This document shows positions 20,819 to 33,620 of a DNA stretch of 64,000 bases, piece by piece. Each line of letters opens with the position of its first letter. The first letter of the stretch is position 1. A program made the position numbers and the translations under genes. The stretch is from Exophiala sp. HKRS030 (taxonomy: Eukaryota; Ascomycota; Eurotiomycetes; Chaetothyriales; Herpotrichiellaceae). Under the pieces are notes generated by a model. The model searched no databases. It was not told the origin of the DNA and saw nothing but the letters and a program-made list of their open reading frames with translations. The DNA is taken from NCBI GenBank assembly GCA_023897205.1, contig JAHWDD010000026.1, positions 22,240 through 86,239 on the forward strand, read 5' to 3'.

Positions 20819-21218
20819 GGCACGGGAATCTCGAGTTCAGCAGGCTCGCTGGGGAGGGTCTAGATATATTAGCTTGAAGGATTGCAAGGGCATTCACGAT
20901 GGGGAGCGGGAATCTTCTGCAAAAGTACGGTGCGCTTGGTCAGGCAGGCGACCTCTCAACGTCGATGTCTTGTGGCCGCAACGATGGCCAAACCGGCACG
21001 CAAACCTTATTGGTGAGGAATTATACGCTGAACCATGTAATGCATGTGAATGGGAGATGAATGGCAGGATCTTGGAAGAACGAAATCATCGAAGTGGTGT
21101 TTTGTCCGCAGCCGCAGCTCACTATCATTGGGCGATGGCATTTCCATGAGATGAGACTCCAACAGACGACATCCGCATCTTACTACAAACAAACACGATT
21201 TGCTTCGACAGCCCAGGT
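20819..21218. other. No gene seen
   Basis: Upstream region of mobA and 3' flank of the FAD-oxidase relic. Only short non-matching frames are present. Confidence 0.5.
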
Positions 21219-22430
21219 TTATTGCTTTGCAAAGACTCCTCCAAGCTTGTTATGAGGGTCATATCTCTTCTTGATCTCAACAACCTTAGTCCAATTCTCG
21301 CCAAAAACCTGTCGAGGCATCAGTTTCCGGTCTTCTCTCTTGACAGCAGTACACGGCTTACCTCTTTTGCGTCGACATAGTCGTCCAGGGAGTTTGGAAA
21401 ATAGTCGGCCTTGGTATGTGTGGGATCAATCTCATATGGCCCTTCTGCCATCGCCTGTCGACCCAAGGCGTCTCCTTCCCTGGATCCAGGCCCTCTACCT
21501 GCACCCAACTGGAGATTATGTTGGTTCCGCGTATGTGGCCAGGCAGTTTCCTTGCTGGGATAGCCCAGAGATTGGTACGCCGCCTGAATTTGTGAGAACA
21601 AGACCTTACTCCCCAGCTGACCAGAAGATGCAAGCTATCCACCCTTTGCATCACTTCGACCAGTACGTATGTGCTCCGTGCCAGTCCCGGCTCCTTTTGC
21701 AAAAGATCAACGGACCATTTCCAGGTCCGCAATATCAAATCCTCGTCGATTGCAAACAGGGTAGCCCCACATTGCCAGGTGTTTGTAACACCCATTATGG
21801 TCTTCAGGCTGTCTGCATGTGCTTATCAGCCGTCACCTCATCGATCGCGTGCTGACACTTACCAAATTGCTGGTTGACCCCTCGAAGGTTCACAGACGTG
21901 GTCATGGCCATTGCTCCCTTCATATCGAGCGCCCACTTGAAGCCATCTGCCCTTCTCCCGTGTTCTTCACCACGAGCATCGTACACAAATATTACCAGGC
22001 CTGCCTTCGGCTCGTTGCCCGCGTAAGCGCCCATGCTCAGGTTCAAGCAATACAAATGCAGCGCCAGCCGGGGGTCAGAACACCGTGAGCAGAATGCAGC
22101 AATCTGTCGAGCCACATCTTGGAGTGCCTCGGCCGGATAAACAATCTGACCACAGTATATTGACGAGGGATACTTGTAAACGCTCATCTTGAACGCAGGT
22201 CACGACGGCAAATCTTCCTCCGCCACCCCTCAATGCCCAGAGAAGGTCAGGGCTCTTCGCTAGCCCAGATGATGCTACCATCCATCTTGACCACCTGAGC
22301 ATCAAGCAGATTTTGTGGGTCACTAGCAAGACCGTATCTGAACTCAACCGGCTCTGGCCTCCATGGAGAGTTGAGCCTCCTACTCCAACGTAGGTGCATC
22401 TTGCACCGACAGCAGCATAGCCCGGCGCTT
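21219..22430 (-). pseudogene. FAD-linked oxidoreductase (PCMH plus BBE, berberine-bridge type)
   Basis: Minus-strand pieces follow the order of a BBE-like oxidase. Near 22400 is GARCTYVGVGGSTLHGG (FAD-binding loop). YGLASDPQNLLDAQVV and DGSIIWASEEP follow at about 22340-22250. A frame change leads into DLLWALRGGGGRFAVVT. Later comes a segment with SVDLLQKEPGLARSTYVLVE (about 21700). The C-terminal BBE motif contains NWTKVVEIKKRYDPHNKLGG and ends at a stop at 21221-21219. The frame break inside the otherwise contiguous S-E-E-P-D-L-L block (about 22256) is a one-base shift, so the gene is probably inactive. Such enzymes are usually secreted or serve secondary metabolism. Confidence 0.75.
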
Positions 22431-23051
22431 GCTCTTCGACCTTGCGATCAATCTCCCACGTCAGGCTGAGGGGAAGAGGAGGGATTAGTTCCTGATGGAG
22501 TCTACAAATACCCAGCTCGCGGAGAAGGGACGGCCCTGCAGGGCATCATGGACAGGCCGCGTGGTTCACTGGACCAAGCTTGATGTTGTTCATGGGAATG
22601 CTGTACAGTCAGTCAAAGCTGCTCAACTTCGTGCTGATACTGGAAGGCCACAAGCCTTCTACACATTACCTCGACAAATAAATAGCAAGTAAATAACGAA
22701 ACATTGCTCTTTTGTGGCTGGAAATTATGCATCTCGCGAGCTCCAGGCTCAGGAACTGGTACTCCTCTGGCACTCAAATTCCCAGCCTTGCAATACTACT
22801 TGGATGTATCTCCACACGACATGACTCCGAGGCACTTCACTGTTTGCTCCTGATAGTTGGAACATTGACCCAGCAAAGGTCATTCATCTTGTCGTGACGA
22901 CATATTGATGTCATCTCTCATTCGGGCCCGGAAATGTTTAGAGTCCTCATGCAGCCAGAAGATTCCGTGGCTCAATCTATCCTCTCTTCACCCTCCACCC
23001 TTGACTGAGAAAAATCTTCACAAAAGCTGCACCCGTCCACAAACCAACATC
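22431..23051. other. No gene seen
   Basis: Upstream of the CHZ gene. Only short plus-strand frames without family resemblance are present. The 5' part of the FAD-oxidase gene is not recognisable here. Confidence 0.4.
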
Positions 23052-23442
23052 ATGTCTACCAACGCCGACGCAGCATTCGACAAGCAGAATACCGACACCG
23101 ACGACATCCCTCAAGGTGGCGACACCGTCGACAATTCCTATGCAACCAACGACAAGGTGGTCCCCGTGGTCAAGGATGAAGTTCCTGTGGAACAACCCAA
23201 CGATGCGCGCAACCCTGACTCCAATCAGGCGCTAGGTACACTGATCGTCGAACCTTCCTCTTCTTGAATGAAGATATCGCTAACACTGACGTCTAGAGCA
23301 AGACGAGAAGGAAGCCATCGACAAAATCAACATTCTTAAGGGCGGCCGTACTCGAGGCGCGACGAAGCCAGAAGGCACCTACCAGGACCCAGAGGGTGAG
23401 GGCGACCTTCCCGCGGACGATGGCACTTCTGCGGTGCGGTAA
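23052..23442 (+). CDS. Small CHZ-domain (histone chaperone-like) protein, 109 aa
   Basis: Exons 23052-23235 and 23297-23442 join across a 61-bp intron (GTACAC...GTCTAG with a perfect GCTAAC branch site) to give 109 aa. The N-terminal half is acidic and low in hydrophobics. The C-terminal part has the CHZ core in KEAIDKINILKGGRTRGA. In Chz1 a related motif binds H2A.Z-H2B; CHZ-containing small proteins are common in filamentous fungi. The motif is convincing, but a role as a true histone chaperone is inferred. Confidence 0.75.
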
Positions 23443-24240
23443 TCACCTGAAGCGTCCCACAATAACACTACCTTTGACGGGGAAAAGTGATATAACACTA
23501 TGTATGAGCGTGGGACTGCGACTGAAGGACGACACGTGGCATGACAAGAAGTATGGGAGCTTGGATGTCTCTTTTCGCAACCAGACTCGATAGGAACCGG
23601 TTGAGGCACTAAGTCAGGGACAATTGAAACTTGCAGTCAATCGACATGCAGAGCCTTGCCGTACCTATGATCTTCATCCAGAGAAAGCGGTATATGAAGA
23701 AAGCGCAGATCACCATAGAGCCGCAGTTTGTGTCGATACCGTCCCTCAGAAGAACCTCGTTGCCGCATGCTGAATACCTTCAGTTCTTCCGGATCTACGT
23801 GATCATCAGAATTACAGTGACAGTATCCTTGCACAGGTGGGTGCGGTGTCCGAACGCACGCTCATATTCGGGGGTCGGAATATTGAAGCGGTTCAATGAG
23901 AGCGCAGGGAACCAGCCGCCCCGGAAAACTCACAAAGCAAATCATCGCCCGTTTGCGACCCCACTTCCCTTGCCTGCTTGTAGTTTATCACAACAATGCC
24001 ATGTGCCCAGCAAGAGCATCTTAGGCTCGTCCAGGAGGCCTCTTTGTGTTTGCCCTATGAAGTGTGTGTGAGAGAGAGAGGACTTATGTACAGTACTTGC
24101 ATATCTCACTGCTTTTTCCCTGAACGCCAACACGCATGACGAGGAGACTGTAAATACCCTCCGGGCAAGCTTAACGCTTCCATCAGGCCGAAACAATCTA
24201 CCGGTCAACGCTCTGCAGTTATCCGTGACGGCAAGGTGTT
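23443..24240. other. Possible relic upstream of the SET fragment
   Basis: A plus-strand frame from about 23980 to 24240 is open and protein-like (contains YLTAFSLNANTHDEETVNTL) but does not run in phase into the SET fragment. It may be a shifted part of the same gene. Nothing else is seen. Confidence 0.3.
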
Positions 24241-24519
24241 ATGCATTTGTTCAGGGATGACCTCCCTTTCGAGCCTGTGGTCGCGCAGGTGGACTGCGCT
24301 GAGATCAGTAACATTTTCAGACTGATGAACCATGACTGCGAGCCCACTGTCGAATTCAAGGGCAAGAGGGTGTCGGGTAAATACCGACTCGCAATCGTTG
24401 CTAGAAGGGATATTTGGGATGGGGAAGAAGTCACTGTCGGTTATGGGAAACGGCTTTGGGGAAACGAAAGATGGCCGTGCCCGAAATGTCGATTACAAAC
24501 GACAGCTCCGCTGACGTAG
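24241..24519 (+). pseudogene. SET-domain fragment (C-terminal half)
   Basis: The frame contains RLMNHDCEPTVEFKG, ARRDIWDGEEVTVGYG and a final WPCPKC, matching the NHxCxPN core and post-SET cysteines of fungal SET proteins. SET proteins are usually S-adenosylmethionine-dependent protein lysine methyltransferases. The N-terminal half of the domain, including the GxG motif, is missing in frame upstream. The N of the usual C-x-P-N is replaced by T. It is likely a truncated relic, although an unrecognised upstream exon is possible (a TTTCAG acceptor precedes the L-M-N-H-D block). Confidence 0.65.
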
Positions 24520-25713
24520 TTGTGGCTCGTGATGTTCCAGGCTTACCGGTGTTTTAACCGAATACAGGCCAGTCGGCTTCTGCTTGTGAAGGGAAATAGC
24601 TTAACAGGTCTTCAACATTGCCAGCGGCGTTGTTAACCATGGCGTAAACTGAATGGAATGATTCATGTCTGAGATGAGGGCGATAAGACCATGATTACAA
24701 TAAATGTTTGTCAAAGGACTATCTTTTTCAAGCAGCCAATGTTTAATGACCTGCTCTTGGAAGGATGCCTTGTCTTTGTACCCATCAAGCTGGCATACCT
24801 CTACAGCAGAAAAGTGGTCACGTCTTGCAACGCCCGTACTTGCGGAGCCGCAAAAGAAACGTCAACCGTGTCAGCCGAGCTTGGGAAATCGGTCTCCAAT
24901 GGACGCCCTTGTCCCTCTCTGGCCAATGGGAGGTCATTTGCACTTGGCAGGAACTTTCGGCGTTAAGTGTTAAACTGCACTGGGTCGCACTGAATCCTAA
25001 GTGGACATTTGAATCCGGAAAGTACAATACTATTCATTCTTAGTGCTCTGTCGGAACTCATGCCAATTTCAGCCAGTCTGTCGGAGTAGGCAAGTGCCAA
25101 CCTGGGCAGGCTGGAATCACAGTGTATAATGCCCAGAGGTAAGTCAATATGAAGCAGATCCCAAGAAACATTCTGTTCTTTTGTTCCGTATTTGTGGTTC
25201 TCGTGCCCCTTTTGTCTGGTTCGAGGCCTAGAAATCGGGCAAGACAGGCCGCAAAGTCTCCCGTGGTTACATGTTGGGATCTGACTGACTCCGCGGTCCC
25301 AAGGATGAACGAATACAGTGGGGGCTTACCAAGCCTAACCTTCAAGACGCGGGTCAATCTCGCTGCAGAATAAGCGGTGTTTGCTTCATGTGGAATTACG
25401 GAAACAAAGAGTTTGCTTGACAAGGACTTCAGATCAAGGCTGATGCATCGCAGGTATTTGAAACTTGACGGAGGAATCATAGAAAGATATGCGCAGACAG
25501 GTATCCCCTGATTCAGAAGTATGTACTGGCAGCCCTTTTGTGGGGATGGGCTCCAACTTGTGGGCATTACATACGCTCCGAAGAAGCAGGCCCGCTAAGG
25601 TACTGGCACTCCTGCTTGCATCAAAACCTGACGGAAACCATGATGGAGAGTGAGGTGCATCGAGGAGTAGTCAAATCAACATGTTGCAATTAGCGGAGAC
25701 GAACAAGGGCAAC
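24520..25713. other. No assignable gene
   Basis: Short frames only. A plus-strand frame at 25149-25373 begins with a signal-peptide-like stretch (ILFFCSVFVVLVPLLSG) but is only 74 codons and matches nothing. Opposite it, a minus frame is open over 25058-25567. Confidence 0.3.
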
Positions 25714-27102
25714 CTATACAAAATACGTAGGGCAATCCATTCCTGCAAGCCTCCGAGGAGCACGGTCTGTATTGGTGCCGTAAGATATCTGCACCGGCAA
25801 AACCAGGCGGAACCTAGAACGGCTTGACTCCGCTATCCACACATGAAGGTCGAGACTGTAACGTTGAGAAAGCAAGGAAGATTCGAAACTGGGAACTATG
25901 ACCTTGTTGTTGCCGAACTCGAGAGCCACAGAGGCTTCTGTTTCCCATTGTGTGGTGACCTTGCAGGCATCATTCTCGCCTGTTGCACTATTAGTGGAAG
26001 GAAGGATAGCTTCCTGGATTCTCCTACCACGTAAAGTATAGGTGACTTCTTTCCAATTCGAGAAACATACTGGGGCCTTCGTTCTAGCGCAGATCTGGAA
26101 ATTCCGACTCAATGTGGCCGAAGTAGACAGGTCAAGCAGTGTCGGAGCACTCTGTCGCGGGACGCTTGATATAAATGTTGAGGACATTAGGGCACAGGTG
26201 GATCGACAATTGACCGCGTCCCGTGGTTTCACTTCGTGGCGATCTGTCCGTGCATGACTCGTTTGCGTCAGATGTAAGGTGGTGGAGAATGAGACAGGGT
26301 CCATAATGTGACCCAAAACGAGCGGTGCCGGTTCACTCGCTTTGAGCAGCAAGTCCCTGGTATGGTATTTGGCCAGTAACGGTAGAATTCGGTGTCGAGA
26401 CTTTGCCAGAGCGTATTCACCCGGAAAGTCTGCGATACAAGTAGGCGGCCGAGACTCCAGCGTGGGAATGATCTTGACAGGACGCGAGCAGCTTGCTACC
26501 ACCTCGTCCCGAGCGCGCACCTGCACGTGTAGCATATATGCAACTTTGCAATCTCCCTCACAACGTTCCCGCAGCAGAGCTGTCCTTCTATCGCGCGTGA
26601 CGCGTGGGAAGGACGCCGGAAGATCTCGAAGGTATCCGTCATTTTGGCCTAAAAGCTCGTAGTGCAAACTTCTGGGTATGTCGAAATGGAAAAAGCACTT
26701 TCGAAGGCATTTGCTTTGGCCTTGGTTCCCAACGAAATCTGTAGCTCTCTTTACGTCGTTCAGTTGCAGCAGCTAGGATGAAGCTCAGTATGGAAGGTGG
26801 ATGGATTGAGGATGCCAACCGTACTTTCTGCGCCCTTTGGCAAAGAGTCTCTGCATACCAGCCTGAATACCGGATAGTGTTAATCAAGATTCCTGACCTT
26901 TGTAAGCGGCTTGAATGGGTCACGCCCACCGGCGCCGGAGGCATAAACCTTCTAAAGAAAGTATGACTTTGTCGAAGTCAAAGTCGATCTGATCGCTCAG
27001 AGCGATATAGCCATCAATTCCTGCGTCTCCCAGAAAATAGACTTCTCTGCTAGCAGCGTGCGTCAGTCCGTTGACGAATGTTACCTCAATGTGCACGACC
27101 AT
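25714..27102 (-). CDS. Arrestin-like domain protein (gene model incomplete)
   Basis: Reading leftward, an exon from about 27102 contains HIEVTFVNGLTHAASREV and YIALSDQIDFDFDKVILSLE, the N-terminal beta-sandwich style of fungal arrestin-like (ART/CreD-type) proteins. A second long frame from about 26774 contains KCFFHFDIPRSLHYELLG, then CEGDCKVAYMLHVQVRA, and runs to a stop at 25716-25714. Its C-terminal part (RYSLDLHVWIAESSRSRFRL) is again arrestin-C-like. I could not find a phase-correct splice between the two exons, so an exon is missed or a frameshift exists near 26955. The family acts as adaptors for ubiquitin-dependent endocytosis; the role here is inferred. Confidence 0.5.
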
Positions 27103-28217
27103 GGCAGGCGATGGAAGTTCGGCCGCGACAGGAATGAAAGTTGGTGTGATTCCGTCCAGGCTTTGACTTGCAAAGAACGAACTCTACACTCTATCAGTTC
27201 ATTTTGAGCGTCTAATGTCATTCCAGCAACACGCCTCTCCAAACTCTGGCGAACAAAACACCATCCCTGATTGCTGCGACAGGAGCGCGAATTACCGCTA
27301 GCGTAGGCGCTCATCACCCGGATCAGCCCAACTCCTCGGTTCCGCGGAACGCAAGCTCTAAAAGTGCTTTAATTTGAACCTATGGGAATCGCAGATCCTA
27401 TGGGGCGTGGCGGTCAGGGTGAACGACTCAGCAGACATCCCTTGCCATTTGACTTGATCACCGAAGTGTCCTTCTGCGGCTTCCCGGGCTAGTACAGCTT
27501 GTATTCCGCGGAGGCCTCAAATGGCTTTGGATACATCATTTGTTGATGCATTCGTTACGTAAAGGCACATATCAAAACATGGGACAGGGGCTGAACGGAA
27601 TCGTCAGGATCAATGTATGTTGGTATGTCGCATATAATGGCCGGGAATATTTCTGTGCTCGTGACTGGCTGAAAACCGCTTTGTCGTCGACAACACTGCG
27701 CTGGTCTTTCCTTTCATTTACATGCTAATAGTCCAGTGCCACGTGCCGCTCCACGCAGAGACGATGCATCCCGTACTGCTACTGACAACCTGCAGTGGAT
27801 ATCCCCTGAATCCTGGTCCTGCCACGACCTGCCTCTGGAACAAGGTTGAGTCTTTCATGACGAGGATTGATATGATCACTGCCTGCGTCCGTGATTGTTT
27901 TAGTCCATGCTGGCTGTCCCTTGACTCACCAAGCATGATATAAGCCTTTTACAAAGGTGTTGCAGATTGCAAGTTGCATATAGTATAATGCGCAGCAAGT
28001 AGCACCCGCGTCCTTCGAGCGGGAAGAAGACCTCGTGAACGAATGCCCCCCTTCAATCAATGCTGCCTCCATAGCTAGATCGATTGTGGACCCCAGAAAG
28101 GTCATGCATGCACATCCTCCATCCCTACTGCACCTTTTTCTTCTTATTGTCGGTCAAATATACTGAAGCACTCTCGGTAATCGATACGAACTACTATTAT
28201 TGGGCTCATCTGGTGCT
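27103..28217. other. Upstream region of the arrestin-like gene; no separate gene seen
   Basis: The minus frame stays protein-like to about 27190 (LDGITPTFIPVAAELPSPA), behind a TAG that could be an intron acceptor, so the arrestin-like gene may start further upstream. From 27320 to 28217 no gene can be supported. Confidence 0.3.
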
Positions 28218-28727
28218 CTACACCCTTTCAATCAATACCAAAGGTGCTGTCGACTTATCGCTGGTATAAGAAGATGGTTCCGGGAAACCCACAATTTTAG
28301 CTCCTGAAGGGTCGGTCTGTTCTTTGACAGTAATGACGACCGAGGAATAGTCCATGGGCGAGCAACAAGCAACGTGTGCATGACTCATCACCTCGCCGCA
28401 GAAATCCAGCAGCAGTTGCAGGTTAGGACTTATTTTATGCAATGTAACAAAAGGACACCATGGCGAGGAATCAAAGGGCTGAAATGTCGTGTGGGGTGGA
28501 TTGATATGAGTTCCGCAGATACTGCCTGCTTGTCGCCAGATATCGTCGCTTCCAACGGCGCCTTCGGTGCCAAATGATACCACGTCAGGCAGGCCTCCTT
28601 CCTGAGACACATCCAGCGGGGTTGCAGGAGGGGCAAGGCACGATGCAGCAATATCGGAGAGTTGGCTCGTCAGAAGACCATAATAGACTTGCTTGGCTTT
28701 TGCCTGGCCATCATTATCGACCGACAA
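28218..28727 (-). other. Open frame resembling a duplicated transcription-factor C-terminus
   Basis: A minus frame of about 169 codons begins in phase near 28727. It contains LTSQLSDIAASCLAPPATPL, which resembles TDQLSDIATTCFSPSADLL in the tail of the Zn2Cys6 regulator at 29559-31975. It then diverges and runs to a stop at 28220-28218. There is no DNA-binding or fungal-TF domain upstream. It may be a relic of a tandem duplication of the regulator. Between 28728 and 29558 no other gene is seen. Confidence 0.35.
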
Positions 28728-29558
28728 ATGCCAGCATCAATCTGAGCAGCCCACGCCCAAATCTGTCTCGTGGTTCCGTCGACGTCTCAGAAACAATTCT
28801 CCCTGACATTTGGTAAATCCCCAACTAAAAAGGGAGAGCTTGCGTTGAAGCTGCGGTGCGAGGATCGAACCTCCGCACGTGACAGGGCGGGGTGAAATTT
28901 TGAACACTTGTGGCGGGTGATATGGTGCAAGGAACGATCGGCTTTCATAGAGCTAATGTCTAACGTCTGCGTTAGGATCTGAGCTCCGAGCATTGTCCCG
29001 AAGATAGCAGAATATTAGGTCGAATGGTACGACACAGATCAGTCACTGCAGGTGGTCACTGAAGGCATTCTGTCGCCAGTTGGGATGATCTGGACAAATT
29101 GAAGGCTAGAGTGAAAATGCAAGTCCTGGCATAGACAACGGTCACTGGACCCAGCTTTTGTAGAAGCGAGCATTTCAGGAGCCCCCAACTTATCGTTGAC
29201 TGTGACTGAGTTGTATAGGTACACCACAACGAAGCTTCTCAACGTAATAGCCGGCCACACAAGTTCATCGGACACGGCCAATAAATCCGTAGAGCCCTAT
29301 GTGCATACCGACATACATAGACCTCAGGGATCCAGGCTGCCCCAGACCCTGAGAAGATGTTCGATATCCGTAGCTTGAACGCATTTGTCAACTAGAAAGA
29401 GAGTCATGACAGCTAGTAGGGCTCCGTGGTTGGCGTAATATTGATCTTTCTTGCAAGCGCTCGTAGAGCCTCAAATCATAACTGATAAGCATTTAAGTTG
29501 CGCTCGCCTCGCGCCTCGTCACTGCATCATGCGAGCCGGAAATGAGAACCGGGATGGT

Positions 29559-31975
29559 TCAAAATGCTCGGACGTCATTCTGCATGGCCAGGCTGGCTTC
29601 AGTCGATATTTCCAGGCTCTCGTCGAGCCAGGGACTATCGTCGCTGATGGTATCATTCGTAGGCAAGCGGGGCATACCGGCAGTCCGGTCTTCGACGTCA
29701 AGCATATCCAGGAGATCCGCGGAAGGGCTGAAGCAAGTTGTAGCAATATCGGACAACTGATCTGTCCAGCTTGATATTATGCGCCAAGTGTCACTGCTCT
29801 GCGACTCCCTTAAGTTGTATGTTTTGCTGGTGGAAAAGATAGATGGAGGCTTACAGCCATTGTCGTAGATTGAGAGGTCGTCTTCACACGCTGTATGTGT
29901 TGGCGATGTGGTCTGTTTTGTCGTGAACTCCTACAAGCCATATTTTTCAGTGGGAAATCCCTTGAGCTAGGCCTTGTGACTGGGGTGTTTATCTACAACG
30001 TACCTTCAAAACAGCAGCGCATTTCTCGGCGATGAAACTGGTACTGCTGAGTTCGGTGAACAACCACACGGCGGAGTTGATAGCCTCCCATGCCTCATCC
30101 ACCGTTGCGCCGCCCTCGTTACTGAGAGCGAACATAACGAGAGTCAGGGCCGAAAACAAGGTCATGAAAAGCGCCAGCCAGTAGGGAGCAACCGCGTAAC
30201 CGCGCTGGTGCAGTTGCCGTACTATCCAAATCACTTGCATAGCTGCTGTGATGCATGAGGATGCACAAGCGTACGACCTCATCGCTGCTTTCGATTTTGG
30301 TTTGTTGCCCATGATGTGGTGCAGAAAGGGTCTATAGAGAACCAGCTGAACGTGCGCGTAGGCCAGCCTGAGGCGAAGATGGATACTATAAACGCGTGAG
30401 TCACCAAACTAAGCTTTTCCTGGTTCATACAACCTACCATATCTGGTCGTATCCATTGGACCCAATTTCTTCCGACATCGGAGGAAGTGCCCTGTACCAT
30501 TGAGCTAGTTCGGCTTCGATCTGCGAGAGTTTGATGGCCTCAACACGGCGGTATCGATTTTGTTCCGAAGCCTCGACGCTCGTAGGGCACAAGAAATCAA
30601 CTACTTTGGACATGATGCGAACAAGTCCAATGTGGTGATTGGCGAGTGATAGCAAGGGAGGAGAAGGTGATTTGATCGAGTTATGCTGCGCTTGGGTTGC
30701 GTACTCGATTGGAGACTGTCCGGGCAAGTCTTGGTCACAGACGCTTTCCGGCATTGTGCGTGGCAAACCCAAGATATTGGAAAGGTAGACATCCATCGTG
30801 GATAACGTCCAGTACACACGTTTTCTCGTCTCGAGATGTGCGGAATCGAAAGAGGCAGGGGTATGTTTCCGATGAATGCCCATCTGTGTAGCGGACCCTG
30901 CAGCCAGTGCTAAGTATGAATAACAATGGGACAGTCTCCCTGAAGCCTGGAGGTACATGATAAGGAGGATGATAGCTTGAATTGTCGCAAGGTCTCTGCA
31001 CTGGGTTGGATCGATCATGGCATGAGCCATTTGAAAGTAAGCGTGACTATTGGAAGGTCAGATGTAAGGCGTTAAGGCACGCCCCAGGGGTAAACTGACT
31101 GAGCAGATGTGTTGGCTTCACTTCTGTCTTGTTGGCCAAAGATGAACAGAGATCCCACCGCCAGCGCTGCATAGAACAGCCCGAGAAACCTCAAGTCCGC
31201 CTCCTGGTAGTGATCTCTATCAATGCTGTATATGCGCTCAAACATCCGATCAAAGGTTACCTTATTCACAAAGGTCATGAGACAGCAAGCATCGTTCAGA
31301 GCAACAGTGACGAGATTCCGAGCGAGAACCTTTTCCGGTAGTTTCGGCCGGGTAGGAAGATATTGTCTACACCAGGGGACCGATTGGTCGAATATCTGTG
31401 TAATCTCAGAAGTAGTATCCTTGGTCAAGGCAGGCACAAATTGTCGACAGCATGCGTGGACTCGTTCCAAGAGTGTGAGGCCAGCGTAATGGCCATGGTA
31501 GCTATAGCTTCCGCGCCTGTCTTGTCGGAGCTGGCCGGTCCCGTCGATCATGGTTTCTAGACAACCGTCCGCCGAGGCGTCTTCCTGGATTTCCATCTCT
31601 CCACTCGAGGAAGGTGACGGTCGACGTGGCCCTGACTGATCGGCTACTTCCTTACCCGCTGGCATGTAGTCGCTGACCTGCTCTGTCAAGCGCTTATTCT
31701 TCGTCTCTAACGCCCGAACATAGTCGGCCATTGAAGCCCTTAGACATCGTGGCTGATCATAGGTGCATTCTGAGAGACTGTCAGTCTTCCGCTCGGACAG
31801 AAAAAAAGTGCAACGGACCTCTATCACCATCGACGCACAATGAGCAGGGCTTTTCGCCGGTACATTTCGTTTTTCTTGAACGACATTCGTCACATGCCCG
31901 TCTTACTCGGGGCTTCCTCCTTTGTGAGGGCAATGCTTCGTCAGAGGAGCTCTTGCTTATCCTTCTCATCTCCAT
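29559..31975 (-). CDS. Zn2Cys6 transcription factor with fungal-specific TF domain (729 aa)
   Basis: Five exons (31975-31819, 31769-31100, 31046-30438, 30385-30004, 29930-29559) join in phase across introns of 49, 53, 52 and 73 bp. The binuclear cluster uses Cys 28, 31, 38, 44, 47 and 54 (C-x2-C-x6-C-x5-C-x2-C-x6-C); the sixth Cys comes from exon 2, which fixes the first donor at GTCCGT. A short heptad-like linker (ALETKNKRLTEQV) follows. The fungal-TF middle homology region spans about residues 170-480 (blocks FLGLFYAALAVGSLF, KRVYWTLSTMDVYLSNILG, and LRLAYAHVQLVLYRPFLHH across a junction). The C-terminal 120 residues are acidic and Ser-rich. It is an intact nuclear regulator; its targets are unknown and no adjacent gene pairs with it obviously. 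Confidence 0.9.
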
Positions 31976-33620
31976 TTGGACTAAATTGTAGACGAAATCG
32001 GGGAGGAATTGAGCTGTTGCATCTTCACTCTTGTGGTTCCCAAAACATACATCCTTCAAGGATTGCGAAACATTATATATGTAGTCACCAAGATGCGACT
32101 GCTTTGCAATCTTCCATCACGCTCATTGGGCCGGGCCAGCCTTGGCCCAAACAACAGAAGTCGCAGTGTCGATTCTGTCAACACTCGTCATGGCTACGGG
32201 GGCTCCTACCCACCTGTAGTGTGTACAGCCCGTTGAGGCTTGTAGATCCCAAAACCATTTAGCCATGTGGCCAGGTCGGGACTGACGGGATAAGAAGCCA
32301 AAAAGCTTGCATGGCGCTCGGCCTGGGACTATTGTTGATTGACCGTGGCCGCAAGCTCGGAAGTGATGACGTGCTGTGGAGTGTCACCTAGGTGCTGTCA
32401 GAGCCCAATGTCTCGGACCAGACGAAAAAGGCACGGGAATCACAAATACGGAACGAGAGAACGGGACCTTTTTTTCCCGGGTCTGCGTCAACGTCTACTA
32501 CTTTCCAGGGACGCTCGCCATCTGCGGGGCTGTCACATGTCAACTACGATAGGCTGGGTGAAACTGCCATGAGCTTCGAGCTTCGACAGTGCAATAAGAA
32601 TGAATAGTACAGGTACATTCCGAATCCAGATGACCACTTAAGATCCCGTGTCACCCTGCAACTTATCACTTCGGCCCAGGGGCGGCCAAATTAAAGGGAC
32701 TCCCATTGGCCCGAGGAGGGCCCTTTGGGATCTGCGATCCACGTCGCGTCACGGGCATCGCTGAGCTGATTCCAGGTGGAAGGCCGTCACCCCTAGTCTA
32801 TCTTCACGGCTTAGTCTAATCCACGGCCAGGCTATGACGTGGTTGAAGATCTATTGGGGCAACCCACGGCCCGAAGGGATTTTCTGGCTTTGGCGGTATT
32901 TCTCGTTCCGTCTTTCCGGAGCTCTGTTGGCGTTGTTACGGATTGGTCGGCTACCACGCCATCCCACAAGGTCGGGCCACCCCTGAATACTTCGATAGAG
33001 TTAGCCCCGATTGATGCACTTCGTCAACTACCACTGGCCAACATTGCTTGGAAACCCGCTTGTTTTGCCTGCTGTACGCATTCTTGATGCTCTGAAAAAT
33101 GGCACCGAAAGCAATGCAACAAGGGGGTTCTTCGCACAACCATACCAGACCCAACTTTTGCACCGAACGTTCGTTCCATGTTTTTGCTGGAAGTAAAAGC
33201 GGCCACAGTTTAAAGAGTAGACGCAGGAATAGGCTTTGCGGTTGCACACCGCTTACTTCCGTAGGTGATATCAGACCATGGTCGACGCCGCAATAGATAT
33301 AGTCAAAGATCTCTTCATCCTCCGAGGCCTTATAGTCCTGAAAAGGATGTTAGACAGAAGCTAATGCGGATTTTATCTTTCTATAAATTGAGATGGCATG
33401 TCCAGATTCATCTGAAAGCTTCACACACTTCTCTTCGGTAGAAAGATTCGAAAAGCTGCCATATCGTTGCCAATAGATCAACGAAGGAGACGGCACATGG
33501 CACGGACGGCCGGCACGAATGTACTGGCGGCTAGGATTACCCAGGTAAAGTAATGTAGAACATATGTCTCGTTATGTGGTGTTCTTGTAGTTTGCAATTC
33601 GGCCTGATCACGGCAACACC
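31976..33620. other. No assignable gene (upstream of the transcription factor)
   Basis: This is the 5' flank of the Zn2Cys6 gene. Short frames on both strands carry no recognisable motif or consistent splice sites. Confidence 0.4.

Noticed and set aside
28850..28890. Second tRNA-like T-arm (GAGGTTCGATCCTC on the minus strand)
   Set aside because: Only part of the stem pairs and no cloverleaf could be drawn; another similar hit near 40060-40085 also fails.
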